6,741 nucleotides of DNA from Rubrobacteraceae bacterium (GTDB taxonomy: Bacteria; Actinomycetota; Rubrobacteria; Rubrobacterales; Rubrobacteraceae), in NCBI GenBank assembly GCA_029240775.1, contig JARDZQ010000095.1, positions 1 to 6,741 on the forward strand, written 5' to 3'. Numbering within the stretch: the first letter of the stretch is position 1; the number at the start of each line of letters is the position of its first letter. Under the pieces are notes generated by a model, which did no database searches, was not told the DNA's origin, and worked only from the letters and a program-made list of their open reading frames with translations. The translations under genes were made by a program, and so were the position numbers. Positions 1-6,708 of the stretch are shown here, one piece after another.

Positions 1-2
1 GG

Positions 3-8
3 TATAAT
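3..8 (+). promoter_or_regulatory. -10 box (TATAAT) of the HTH-recombinase transcript
   Basis: A perfect TATAAT lies at the left edge of the window. Transcription would begin around positions 14-16, leaving a short leader of about 35 nt before the ATG at 51, with AGAGGAG at 31-37 inside it. The -35 element lies outside the window, so only half the promoter can be judged. Its position argues against the TTG at 12 being the start of the HTH gene. Confidence 0.55.
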
Positions 9-50
9 TGCTTGTGCAAAGTACAGCAACAGAGGAGTGTGCTCTATAGA

Positions 51-266
51 ATGCTCACCGAAGTGCTCTACATCGGCGAAAGGTTGCGGGACCTACGCAA
101 GCGGGCTCTTATGAGCCAGCGGGAGTTGGCGAAGCGCTCCGGCGTGGGCGTGACTACTATCGTCCGCATCGAACGTAATCAGGTTGAGCCGCAAGGCCGC
201 ACCATCCGCAAATTGGCCGAGGCACTCGGCGTCGAACCGCACGAACTCGTTAAGTCAGAGGAGTAG
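51..266 (+). CDS. Small XRE-family helix-turn-helix regulator
   Basis: This 71-residue protein is almost entirely a Cro/CI-type HTH domain (HTH_3 family). The helix-turn-helix is readable as the run LSQ-like MSQRELAKRSGVG followed by TTIVRIERN (about residues 21-43), then TIRKLAEALGVEPHEL, the usual closing helices. It should bind DNA in the cytoplasm, probably as a dimer; with no effector domain, the likely job is to control its own operon and the recombinase behind it. I chose the ATG at 51 because AGAGGAG (31-37) precedes it and because the frame upstream runs into the -10 box. The spacing of 13 nt is long, so a GTG at 63 is possible. The recombinase starts 3 nt after its stop, and the last codons of this gene carry that gene's ribosome site (AGAGGAG, 257-263), so the two are co-translated. 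Seen: HTH motif and spacing. Inferred: the regulatory target. Confidence 0.85.
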   Translation: MLTEVLYIGERLRDLRKRALMSQRELAKRSGVGVTTIVRIERNQVEPQGRTIRKLAEALGVEPHELVKSEE

Positions 267-269
267 ACT

Positions 270-1875
270 ATGCCTAGCACCAACGGCCACGGCTCTAAGC
301 CGGAGCTGGTAGCGCTGTACCTCCGCGTAAGCTCCGAGGAGCAGCGAGACAGGGAGACCATCGAGATACAGGATGACTTCCTAGAGCAATATCGCAGCCT
401 TTATGAGCTGGAAGTCGCGGACATATATAAGGATGACGGCATATCTGGCACCATTCCACTACACGAGCGGCCCGAAGGCAGGCGGCTCCTTGAGGACGCG
501 AAAGAGGGCAAGTTCGGGGCGCTGCTAGTGTACAGGCTCGACAGGCTGGGCCGCCCACGACAGGCTACAGGAGGCCGGTGTTGCTTTGCGTAGTGCAACC
601 GAGCCGATAGATACCTCTACGCCGTCAGGACGGCTCATATTCCAGATGCTTGCCAGCTTTGCCGAGTACGAGAGGGGCACCATCCGGGAGAGAACCCAGG
701 CTGGACTACACCGGGCCTTCAGGGACGGCAAGCATACGGGCTGCATACCCTATGGATACGACATAGACGAGGGTGGCGCCTTTGTGGTAGTCGAGGAGGA
801 GGCGCGCGTGGTGCGTGAGATTATCGCGAACGTCGCGGCAGGCGCCACCCTGTACTCTGAGGCCAAGCGACTCAATGATGAGGACGAGAAAGCGCCCGGA
901 CAGAAGTACAGGGGCAGGCCCCGCAAAAATGGCGCGGTTTGGCATCACACCAGCGCAGAGGGCATCGTCCGCCAAAGGGCGTACTCCGGCAGACACATCG
1001 TGAAGACCCAAAACGGCCCCGTGGAGCGTGCGGTGCCAGCCATTGTGGAGCCGGCGCTACAGGATAAGGCCCTCTCCCAACTGCAAGAGAACAAGCGTTA
1101 CGCTGGGGGCAGGCCGAGTCGCAAGTATCTCCTCTCTGGCCTCATCAGGTGTGAGCGGTGCGGGGCGACGTATGTGGGAGACCCCTCGACGTCCGGCAGC
1201 GGTGGTCGCAATTACTACTACGGTTGCCGGAAGAGACGGAAAACGGTCTACGACAAACGCATCAAGGATTACTCGTGCCCACGGATAGGCGCAGAGTGGG
1301 TCGAGGACCTAGTTTGGCAGGACGTAAAAGGATTCCTAGAGAACCCCGGAGAGGTCCTCGAGCGCGTCAGGAAGCAACTGGCCCCGGCTCGGGAGAGCGA
1401 TGACCTCCTCGACCGCCACAGGTCCCTCACAAAGCGCCTAGCGGCCAAGCAGGAGGAGAAGAGCCGCTACGTCAAGCTCTACGCACAGGGGCACATGGAC
1501 GAGGAGGAACTGGAGGTCTATCTATCCGACCTCAAGAACCAGGTGGAGAACCTCAAGTTGTTGATTGCCTCAGTCGAGGCCGACCTTGCCAAAAATCACG
1601 AGCGTAAGATGGTGGCCGAGAATACCGAGGCTTGGCTTGTGGCCCTCAGAGAGAACCTCTCAGAAGTTGAGCAGGACACCGAGGAGACGTTTGCAAACCG
1701 CCGCTCCCTCGTGAAGCTCTTGGTGGAGCAGATTATCGTAAGCCGCGACGAAACCGAGGGCCGCGCTCGCGTGGACATCACCTACCGCTTTGGGCCTCCT
1801 GCCTTGCCGGAGGCGGAAAGTGCGGATGGTGTACAGAACTTTCAGGAGCTGTGGAGGGCGCTCGGCAGACTGTGA
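270..1875 (+). pseudogene. Large serine recombinase, disrupted by a small deletion/frameshift
   Basis: A serine site-specific recombinase that would cut and rejoin DNA through a 5'-phosphoserine link. The N-terminal resolvase domain is in one frame from ATG 270 (ribosome site AGAGGAG, spacing 6 nt): YLRVS with catalytic Ser21, Gln25, and the LDRLGR motif (Arg92, Arg95). The first frame then runs out of phase and stops at 591-593. Homology resumes in the +1 frame from base 556 (HDRLQEAG...), with the long helix FAEYERGTIRERTQAG, a recombinase domain (around GCIPYGYDI), a zinc ribbon with four cysteines (CERC near 1150, then Cys codons near 1225 and 1276), and a charged coiled coil (about 1405-1620). 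About eight residues that usually follow LGR are missing, which fits a deletion of about 23 nt; that length rests on remembered family sequences. Conceptual length is about 534 residues, normal for the family. The second frame alone is open from TTG 586 to the stop. The lesion removes part of the catalytic core, so I expect no activity. Confidence 0.85.
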
Positions 1876-2240
1876 GCGAGAGCAGAGAACACGTCATCGG
1901 CGACGTCTCTGACTTCCCGGAGGGGAGCCACAGGGTCGTGCGGGTCGGGAGGCGCCAGATCGGAGTCTTCAACATCCGCGGCGAGCTCTACGGCTTGCCC
2001 AACGTCTGTCCCCACCAGACGGGCCCTCTCTGCGAGGGCAAGCCGCCTCTGGGCACCCTCGTCTCGCGGGTGGAGAACGACTGGCGATTCGAGTGGGTCC
2101 ACGAAGGCGAGGTCGTCGTCTGCCCCTGGCACGGCCTCGAGTATCATGTTCCGACCGGCCGATGCCTCGCCTACCCCAACATCAGCCTGCGCCGCTACGA
2201 GATCTTCGTCGAAGCCGGCAAGGTGAAGGTGCTCCTCTGA
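1872..2240 (+). CDS. Rieske [2Fe-2S] ferredoxin-like protein
   Basis: A 122-residue single-domain Rieske protein that should carry a [2Fe-2S] cluster held by two Cys and two His and pass electrons in the cytoplasm; no signal peptide or membrane segment is visible. Ligand pairs are CPH (Cys46, His48) and CPWH (Cys84, His87), followed by GLEYHVPTGRC. The 35 residues between His48 and Cys84 are about twice the usual 15-17, so there is an insertion between the two cluster-binding loops. GTG 1872 fits the expected N-terminus (SESREHVIGDV) and overlaps the recombinase TGA in the pattern GTGA; GGAGGG at 1853-1858 is a distant ribosome site. A GTG at 1851 would add seven residues but its AGGAG is only 2 nt away. 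A small gene follows after 5 nt. The partner oxygenase or reductase is not in the window, so the electron acceptor is unknown. Codon use is that of the host-like genes, not of the recombinase. Confidence 0.88.
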   Translation: MSESREHVIGDVSDFPEGSHRVVRVGRRQIGVFNIRGELYGLPNVCPHQTGPLCEGKPPLGTLVSRVENDWRFEWVHEGEVVVCPWHGLEYHVPTGRCLAYPNISLRRYEIFVEAGKVKVLL

Positions 2241-2245
2241 TCGGG

Positions 2246-2491
2246 ATGGGGAGCGCCGAACCACAGGTAGATAGCCGGCTCGCCGTCCGCGAGGAGGAGG
2301 CCGCGTTCTTCGTGGTCCGGGCTGAAGACCCGGAGGACTGGTTGGTACGCTTCGAGAAGAGCAGCGACTTCCCGGCCCGCGAGTGGGCCGAGAACATGGT
2401 CCGCGTCTACAACCGGCGCCTCTCTCTGAGATCCGCGGGACCGCCCACGCCGCCGGGGACCAGACCCGCAAGCTATCACCCTGACCGGTAG
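2246..2491 (+). CDS. Small uncharacterised protein in the Rieske cluster
   Basis: An 81-residue protein that I do not recognise. Its ATG lies 5 nt after the Rieske stop, in a different frame, which suggests co-translation; no good ribosome site precedes it. Nearly all codons end in G or C, as in the flanking genes, which supports real coding. The N-terminal two thirds are acidic and aromatic (FFVVRAEDPEDWLVRF, then EWAENMVRVYNRRL), suggesting a small folded alpha/beta unit. The last 20 or so residues are rich in Pro, Gly and Arg and look disordered. There is no cysteine pair, membrane segment or signal peptide. It could be an accessory protein of the Rieske protein or the dehydratase, but that rests only on position. 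Confidence 0.6.
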   Translation: MGSAEPQVDSRLAVREEEAAFFVVRAEDPEDWLVRFEKSSDFPAREWAENMVRVYNRRLSLRSAGPPTPPGTRPASYHPDR

Positions 2492-2573
2492 GAGCGTTCC
2501 CCGAGACTACTCTACGGTACACTGGTTGCGAGGACGAGTCTCTAGTCACAAGAGTACGGGAGGAAGATCCTCT

Positions 2574-5372
2574 ATGGCCGGTAGCGAAGGGTTCGCTTTC
2601 GACGAAGTCGGGCGTCTGCCCGCGCCCGGAGACAACGTGGCCATCGCGACGCGAAGGATCGAGGCGGGCACACGGGTGGTGTACGAGGGCTCGGAGTTCA
2701 CGGTACCCGACACCGTCCTCGAAGGGCACCGCTTCGCCGTCGAACCCGTCGCCGAGGGCGAGGACCTGCTCTCGTGGGGCCTCCCCTTCGGTAAAGCGCT
2801 AAAAGACATCGGGCCTGGCGAGTACGCGTGCAACGAGAAGATCTTGCGCGTCCTGCGCGATCGCCACGGGACTTTGCTCCGGCTAGACGAGGATGAAGAC
2901 CCCGAAGGAACCCATGACCAGGGCGGGGGCAGGCTCCCCGGAGGGTACCGTAAGGAGGGCCTCGCGCTGCCGGACGAACCCAACTTCCGCGACGCCGAGC
3001 TCGAGCCCTACGTCCTGGAAGAGGGGACCTTTCGGCCCGGCGCCCAGGTGCCACTTCACGACGAGCCACGCACCTTCACCGGCTACCGGCGTGGCGCGGG
3101 CCGCGGGGTAGGGACGCGCAACTACGTCGTCCTCCTGGGCGTCACCTCCCGGCTCACCGGGTTCGTGCGGGCGCTGGAGTGGGAGATGAACGGCGTCGCG
3201 GACGCCTACGACAACATAGACAGCATAGTCTGCGTCGCCCACACAGAGGGCGGCGAGGACCGTACGCCGAATAACCTGGACCTCCTGCTCAGAACCCTGA
3301 GCGGCTTCGTGGTCAACCCGAACGTCGGGGCGGTGCTCATCCTCGATCAAGACGGCGAAGGGACCGTCACGAACGAGATGGTCCGCTCCTACCTGGAGGA
3401 GCACCGCTATCCCGTAGAAGACGTGCCACACGCGTTTATGAGCCTCGAGGGTAGCTTCCGATCTGACCTGGAGAGGGCGAAGTCCGTGGTGCGCGGCTGG
3501 CTGGAAGGGGTGAATGACGCGCGGCGCACGGAGGAGCCCGCCTCCGAGCTAAAGATAGCCTTGCAGTGCGGGGGCTCCGACGCCTTCTCCGGGGTCTCGG
3601 CGAACCCGCTCGTCGGGTGGGTCTCGAAGGAGGTCGTGAGCAACGGAGGGGCCGCGAACCTCGCCGAGACGGACGAGCTCATCGGAGCCGAGCGCTACGT
3701 GCTGGCAAACGTCAGGGACGCGCAGACGGCGCGGCGCTTCTTGCGGACGGTCGAGCGGTTCAAGGAGCGCGTGGGCTGGCACGGGCACACCGCCGAGGAC
3801 AACCCTTCGGGCGGGAACAACTACCGCGGGCTCTACAATATCTCCATAAAATCCATCGGCGCCGCGCGCAAGAAAGACCCTGACGTGCGCGTAGACCACG
3901 TCATTGACTACGCCGAGAGGATGGGCGAGGGTGGGTTCTACTTCATGGACAGCCCCGGCAACGACCTGGAGAGCGTCGCCGGGCAGGTCGCGGCGGGGGC
4001 GAACATGATCTTCTTCACCACAGGCAACGGCTCCATAACCAACTTCCCCTTCGTCCCCACCATAAAGGTCGTCACCACCACGGGTCGCTTCAACCTACTC
4101 TCCAAGGACATGGACGTGAACGCAGGCGCCTACCTCGACGGCACCCCCATGGAGGAGCTAGGCTGCGAGATGTTCGAGCGCACCCTGCGCACCGCCTCCG
4201 GAGAGAAGACCGTCGGCGAGAGGGCCGGGCACGCCCAGGTCTCTATCTGGCGCGACTGGAAGCAGAATAGCTCAGAGAACCTGGAGGAGCTGGAGAACGC
4301 CTCCGAGCCCGACGGCGAGCCCCTGGCCATCAAGCCGGGCGACGAGGACGTCCAGTTCACCTTCCGGGCGATAGCGTCCGAGCGCGGGCCGGTCGCGGAC
4401 CAGGTCGGGCTCGTCATGCCCACGAGCCTGTGCTCGGGCCAGATCGCGCGCCGAATCGCCAACCGCCTGAACGAGAGCGATGCCACGCAGGAGAAGATAA
4501 CGCGCTTCGTCGCTCTGCCCCACACCGAGGGTTGCGGGGTCTCCGCGGGCTCGGCGGAGAGGATCTACTCCCGCACCGTCCTCGGCCACCTCGCGAATCC
4601 GGCCGTCAGGTTCGCCCTCCTCCTGGAGCACGGCTGCGAGAAGACCCACAACGACTATTTCGAGGCCCTCTTGAGGGAGCGCGGCCTCGACCCGTCCCGC
4701 TTCGGCTGGGCAAGCGTCCAGCTCGACGGCGGCATCGAGAGCGTGGTCGAGAAGGTGGAGACCTGGTTCGACGAGACCCTCTCCGAAGCGGACGCCTTGG
4801 CTCACGTGAGCGCCGGGCCGGAAGCGCTCCGGCTCGGCCTCTACGCCGCCGGCCCCCTCTCCGACGAGGCCACCCGGAGCCTTGCGGACATAACTCGGGC
4901 CGTCGCCGGCGCCGGAGGCACGGTCGTCGTCCCGGAGAGGGCGGCGGTGCTCTCCTCGCCGGTCTTCCTCGACACGGTTCTGGGGGATCATGCCGTGCGC
5001 AACACCCTGTCCTACGGTCAGCAGGCAAATAGACCAGGTCTCCACGTCATGGAGGCACCGACGGACCACTGGATCGAGACGGCCACGGGCCTCGGGGCTA
5101 CGGGGGTGGAGGTCATGGTCGCCCACGTCGCGGGGCGTCCCTTGCAGGCGCACCGCATGATACCGCTCCTCCAAATCTCCTCGGACCCCGAGACGCTGGA
5201 GAGCTACGCCGACGACCTCGACGTGCTACTCGAAGGCGACCCGTCTTCCTGGGCGGATCAGACACTCCGGGAGCTCGCCGCCGTCGCCTCTCGCGAGTGC
5301 ACGCCTAAACTATTCGAGGCGGGCAACACGGACTTCCAGTTCACACGCGGTCTGCTCGGCGTCTCGATGTAG
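2574..5372 (+). CDS. Double-length UxaA/GarD-family dehydratase (altronate/galactarate dehydratase-like)
   Basis: A 932-residue cytoplasmic protein of the family that removes water from sugar acids such as D-altronate or galactarate to give 2-keto-3-deoxy acids; the substrate here is unknown. Order: SAF-like domain (about 10-100, LPAPGDNVAIATRRIEAGT, GHRFAVEPV); central domain copy 1 (about 178-310, opening GVGTRNYVV); C-terminal catalytic domain copy 1 (about 326-560, with LQCGGSDAFSG, NPSGGN, FMDSPGND, FTTGNGS); an acidic linker (about 564-600); central domain copy 2 (about 605-735, with TSLCSG, HTEGCG, HGCEK); degenerate C-terminal domain copy 2 (about 740-932). E. coli UxaA and GarD are about 500 residues, so this is almost a fused pair. 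Copy 1 lacks the three cysteines of the central domain; copy 2 has them but lacks the C-terminal motifs. ATG 2574 follows GGGAGGA (2558-2564) by 9 nt; the frame is open from TTG 2526 but has no ribosome site there. A TACACT at 2518-2523 could be a -10 box, but I see no convincing -35, so transcription from the Rieske side is also possible. Confidence 0.9.
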   Translation: MAGSEGFAFDEVGRLPAPGDNVAIATRRIEAGTRVVYEGSEFTVPDTVLEGHRFAVEPVAEGEDLLSWGLPFGKALKDIGPGEYACNEKILRVLRDRHGTLLRLDEDEDPEGTHDQGGGRLPGGYRKEGLALPDEPNFRDAELEPYVLEEGTFRPGAQVPLHDEPRTFTGYRRGAGRGVGTRNYVVLLGVTSRLTGFVRALEWEMNGVADAYDNIDSIVCVAHTEGGEDRTPNNLDLLLRTLSGFVVNPNVGAVLILDQDGEGTVTNEMVRSYLEEHRYPVEDVPHAFMSLEGSFRSDLERAKSVVRGWLEGVNDARRTEEPASELKIALQCGGSDAFSGVSANPLVGWVSKEVVSNGGAANLAETDELIGAERYVLANVRDAQTARRFLRTVERFKERVGWHGHTAEDNPSGGNNYRGLYNISIKSIGAARKKDPDVRVDHVIDYAERMGEGGFYFMDSPGNDLESVAGQVAAGANMIFFTTGNGSITNFPFVPTIKVVTTTGRFNLLSKDMDVNAGAYLDGTPMEELGCEMFERTLRTASGEKTVGERAGHAQVSIWRDWKQNSSENLEELENASEPDGEPLAIKPGDEDVQFTFRAIASERGPVADQVGLVMPTSLCSGQIARRIANRLNESDATQEKITRFVALPHTEGCGVSAGSAERIYSRTVLGHLANPAVRFALLLEHGCEKTHNDYFEALLRERGLDPSRFGWASVQLDGGIESVVEKVETWFDETLSEADALAHVSAGPEALRLGLYAAGPLSDEATRSLADITRAVAGAGGTVVVPERAAVLSSPVFLDTVLGDHAVRNTLSYGQQANRPGLHVMEAPTDHWIETATGLGATGVEVMVAHVAGRPLQAHRMIPLLQISSDPETLESYADDLDVLLEGDPSSWADQTLRELAAVASRECTPKLFEAGNTDFQFTRGLLGVSM

Positions 5373-5437
5373 ACAAAAGGTGAAAGCGAGGCCCGAGAAG
5401 GGCGTAGCGTGCTGAAAGCCTGCGGAGCCTGAACGTG

Positions 5438-5884
5438 CTAGTCACGCAGGTAGAGCCTGGCGTCCGGCCTGCCGGCGACCTTCTCTACGTGGGTCACGAC
5501 GGAGCGGTCGAGCGTCGCGACGTCGGGCCAGTTGATCTCTACCATGTTGCCCGCCGGATCGCGCACGTAGAGCTGCACGGCTCCGTCGGGCAGCTGATAA
5601 ACCTTCGAGTGGTAGCCCGAGTTCACCCCGACGCCGAGCTTCCCCACCTTTTTGTACGCCGCCTCGAAGTCGTCCACGTCCACGCCGAAGTGGTGCGTCC
5701 TCGGCGCCGGGTCCTCGCTCTGGAAGAGGTGGAGCTGGAGGTCGCCGACGCGCAGCCAGCGCACCGGGAAGGGGAAGTCGGGAGCGGGGATCTCCTCCAT
5801 CCCGAAGAGCTCCCTGTAGAAGCGCGCCGACTCCTCGAGATCGTAAGCGTGGACGCTGACGTGTGTGAGACCCCTTGCGCCCAC
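5438..5884 (-). CDS. VOC (glyoxalase/bleomycin-resistance/extradiol dioxygenase fold) protein
   Basis: A 148-residue protein with the two paired beta-alpha-beta-beta-beta units of the vicinal oxygen chelate superfamily. The first module opens GLTHVSVHAYDLEESARFY and the second runs from THHFGVDVDDFEAAYK to RDPAGNMVEINWPD. Likely metal ligands at family positions are His8, His52 (LHLF), His64 or His65, and Glu116; all are present, so a metal-dependent enzyme is likely (glyoxalase-like isomerase, dioxygenase or thiol transferase; which one cannot be told). It starts at GTG, 3 nt after the stop of the membrane protein gene and in the same frame, with no ribosome site, so it is probably translated by coupling. 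The stop faces the dehydratase gene convergently, with 65 nt between them. Soluble, cytoplasmic. Confidence 0.88.
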   Translation of the reverse strand: MGARGLTHVSVHAYDLEESARFYRELFGMEEIPAPDFPFPVRWLRVGDLQLHLFQSEDPAPRTHHFGVDVDDFEAAYKKVGKLGVGVNSGYHSKVYQLPDGAVQLYVRDPAGNMVEINWPDVATLDRSVVTHVEKVAGRPDARLYLRD

Positions 5885-5887
5885 GGG

Positions 5888-6556
5888 CTAGCGCGCGAGA
5901 CGTCTGGGCGCGGATGCGCCTCTCGAGCCGATCAGCATGAGCACGGAGATCAAAGCTATCCACAGAAGTCCCGCAACGGCGCCGAGGAGCGGCAAGAGGA
6001 AGTGCAGAAGGGTGAGCACGGCGACCACTAAGCCCACCAGGGCCATCCACCTCGGCACCACGCCCGTCCCTAGCGCCACGAGCGAGGTCGCCGTGATCAT
6101 CACCGAGGCGCCCACCTGGCAGAAGTGGTACAGCCACGCCGAGAGCGCCAGCGCCGTGAAGGCAGGCTCTCCGTCGGGCGTGAAGTTCTCGAAACGTAGC
6201 ACGGCGGCCGGGTAGAGGACCTCGGCGGCATACCCCGCGCACGAGAGCGTTATGAACAGCGTCCCGCCAGCCAGTGCCGCCGAGGAGAAGAATCCTCCCT
6301 CCTCGCCCTCGGCGCGGCCGAGCAAGCCGTGCAGCGCCCCCAGAAACCAGAGGAAGAAGAAGGTGGAGAAGACGGCGAGCACCCCGTTGGCCAGTACGAA
6401 GTTGCCAGGGGAGGCACCGAAGTAGCTCACCACGTCCTCCGCGCTCGACGTCGGCGTCGGCGCGTCTGGGTATCCCACCACGTAGGCCGGCACCATCAGG
6501 AGCACGAAGAGTAGCCCGCACACCCCGCCCAACCTCGCCAGGTTCCTGCCTGCCAT
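5888..6556 (-). CDS. Six-helix integral membrane protein of unknown function
   Basis: A 222-residue hydrophobic protein with about six membrane segments: residues 9-29, 53-78, 90-118, 133-162, 168-187 and 188-210. The first may act as an uncleaved signal anchor. The loop after it (PDAPTPTSSAEDVVSYF) is polar, helix 2 carries the phenylalanine-rich STFFFLWFLGALHGLL, and the C-terminus is a short basic tail (SAPRRLAR), which predicts it stays in the cytoplasm. No transporter signature, catalytic motif or metal site stands out; layout resembles uncharacterised multi-pass proteins such as DUF4386-type, a weak comparison. I chose ATG 6556 because AGGAGG (6567-6562) precedes it by 5 nt; the ATG at 6595 has no ribosome site and abuts a predicted -10 box. 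It heads a two-gene unit with the VOC gene, 3 nt downstream and in the same frame. Confidence 0.8.
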   Translation of the reverse strand: MAGRNLARLGGVCGLLFVLLMVPAYVVGYPDAPTPTSSAEDVVSYFGASPGNFVLANGVLAVFSTFFFLWFLGALHGLLGRAEGEEGGFFSSAALAGGTLFITLSCAGYAAEVLYPAAVLRFENFTPDGEPAFTALALSAWLYHFCQVGASVMITATSLVALGTGVVPRWMALVGLVVAVLTLLHFLLPLLGAVAGLLWIALISVLMLIGSRGASAPRRLAR

Positions 6557-6595
6557 TCGCTCCTCCTGTTGGTAGACGTCCCGTCCGCTACGCAT

Positions 6596-6623
6596 GGTAT
6601 ACGAAGGAGCGGCGAGCGCTCAA
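6596..6623 (-). promoter_or_regulatory. Predicted promoter of the membrane protein/VOC pair
   Basis: On the minus strand, TTGAGC (6623-6618) and TATACC (6601-6596) are separated by 16 nt, each matching four of six consensus bases. Initiation would fall near 6589, giving a leader of about 35 nt that contains the AGGAGG ribosome site. It sits just downstream of the terminator of the gene to the right, where a new promoter is expected. Prediction by eye only. Confidence 0.45.
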
Positions 6624-6649
6624 CCATCCCTGGTCTCGGTGCTCTCGAG

Positions 6650-6683
6650 AAAGAGAGGCCGGGGTCGCGTAGGCCCCGGCCTC
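6650..6683 (-). terminator. Rho-independent terminator of the gene at the right edge
   Basis: A perfect 10-bp inverted repeat, GAGGCCGGGG at 6655-6664 and CCCCGGCCTC at 6674-6683, with a 9-nt loop. Read on the minus strand, the stem is followed by the T-rich run TCTTTCTC; on the plus strand no T run follows. It lies 25 nt past the stop of the minus-strand gene fragment at the edge. It separates that gene from the membrane protein/VOC unit. Confidence 0.7.
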
Positions 6684-6708
6684 GTCGGATAGTGTTACCC
6701 GCCCACGC

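Larger units (their letters stand above)
1..1875 (+). mobile_element. Remnant of a serine-recombinase mobile element (left end off-window)
   Basis: The HTH gene and the broken recombinase form a unit with lower G+C and more A/T-ending and rare-type codons (ATA, CTA, AGG, TAT) than the genes to its right. Positions 361-480 are 61/120 G/C, whereas 3601-3660 in the dehydratase gene are 42/60. A regulator plus large serine recombinase is a common end module of integrative elements and phage remnants. The right boundary seems to lie at or just before the Rieske start. I could not find an attachment-site repeat, because the other end is outside the window. The extent and the mobile status are inferred. 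Confidence 0.4.

Noticed and set aside
12..50. TTG at 12 as start of the HTH protein
   Set aside because: It sits 3 nt after the TATAAT box, so it would not be on the transcript; ATG 51 has a ribosome site upstream.
2526..2573. Earlier TTG start for the dehydratase
   Set aside because: No ribosome site, and the added residues do not resemble the SAF-domain start; ATG 2574 has GGGAGGA at good spacing.
1842..2729. Long minus-strand open frame of 295 codons opposite the Rieske and small genes
   Set aside because: The plus strand here has clear Rieske ligand motifs; the minus frame is Arg/Pro/Gly-rich with no recognisable domain, as expected of a GC-rich shadow.
4272..5174. Minus-strand open frame of 300 codons inside the dehydratase gene
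   Set aside because: It lies opposite well-conserved UxaA motifs and has no ribosome site or recognisable domain.
5385..5410. Possible terminator between the convergent dehydratase and VOC genes (GCCC...GGGC)
   Set aside because: The stem is only 4 bp with no T run on either strand. No convincing terminator is visible in the 65-nt gap.
5435..6031. Plus-strand open frame of 198 codons over the VOC gene
   Set aside because: The minus strand encodes a complete VOC protein with its metal ligands; the plus frame is an antisense shadow.
5442..6521. Minus-strand open frame of 359 codons spanning both the VOC and membrane genes
   Set aside because: Arg-rich low-complexity translation, out of frame with two well-supported genes.
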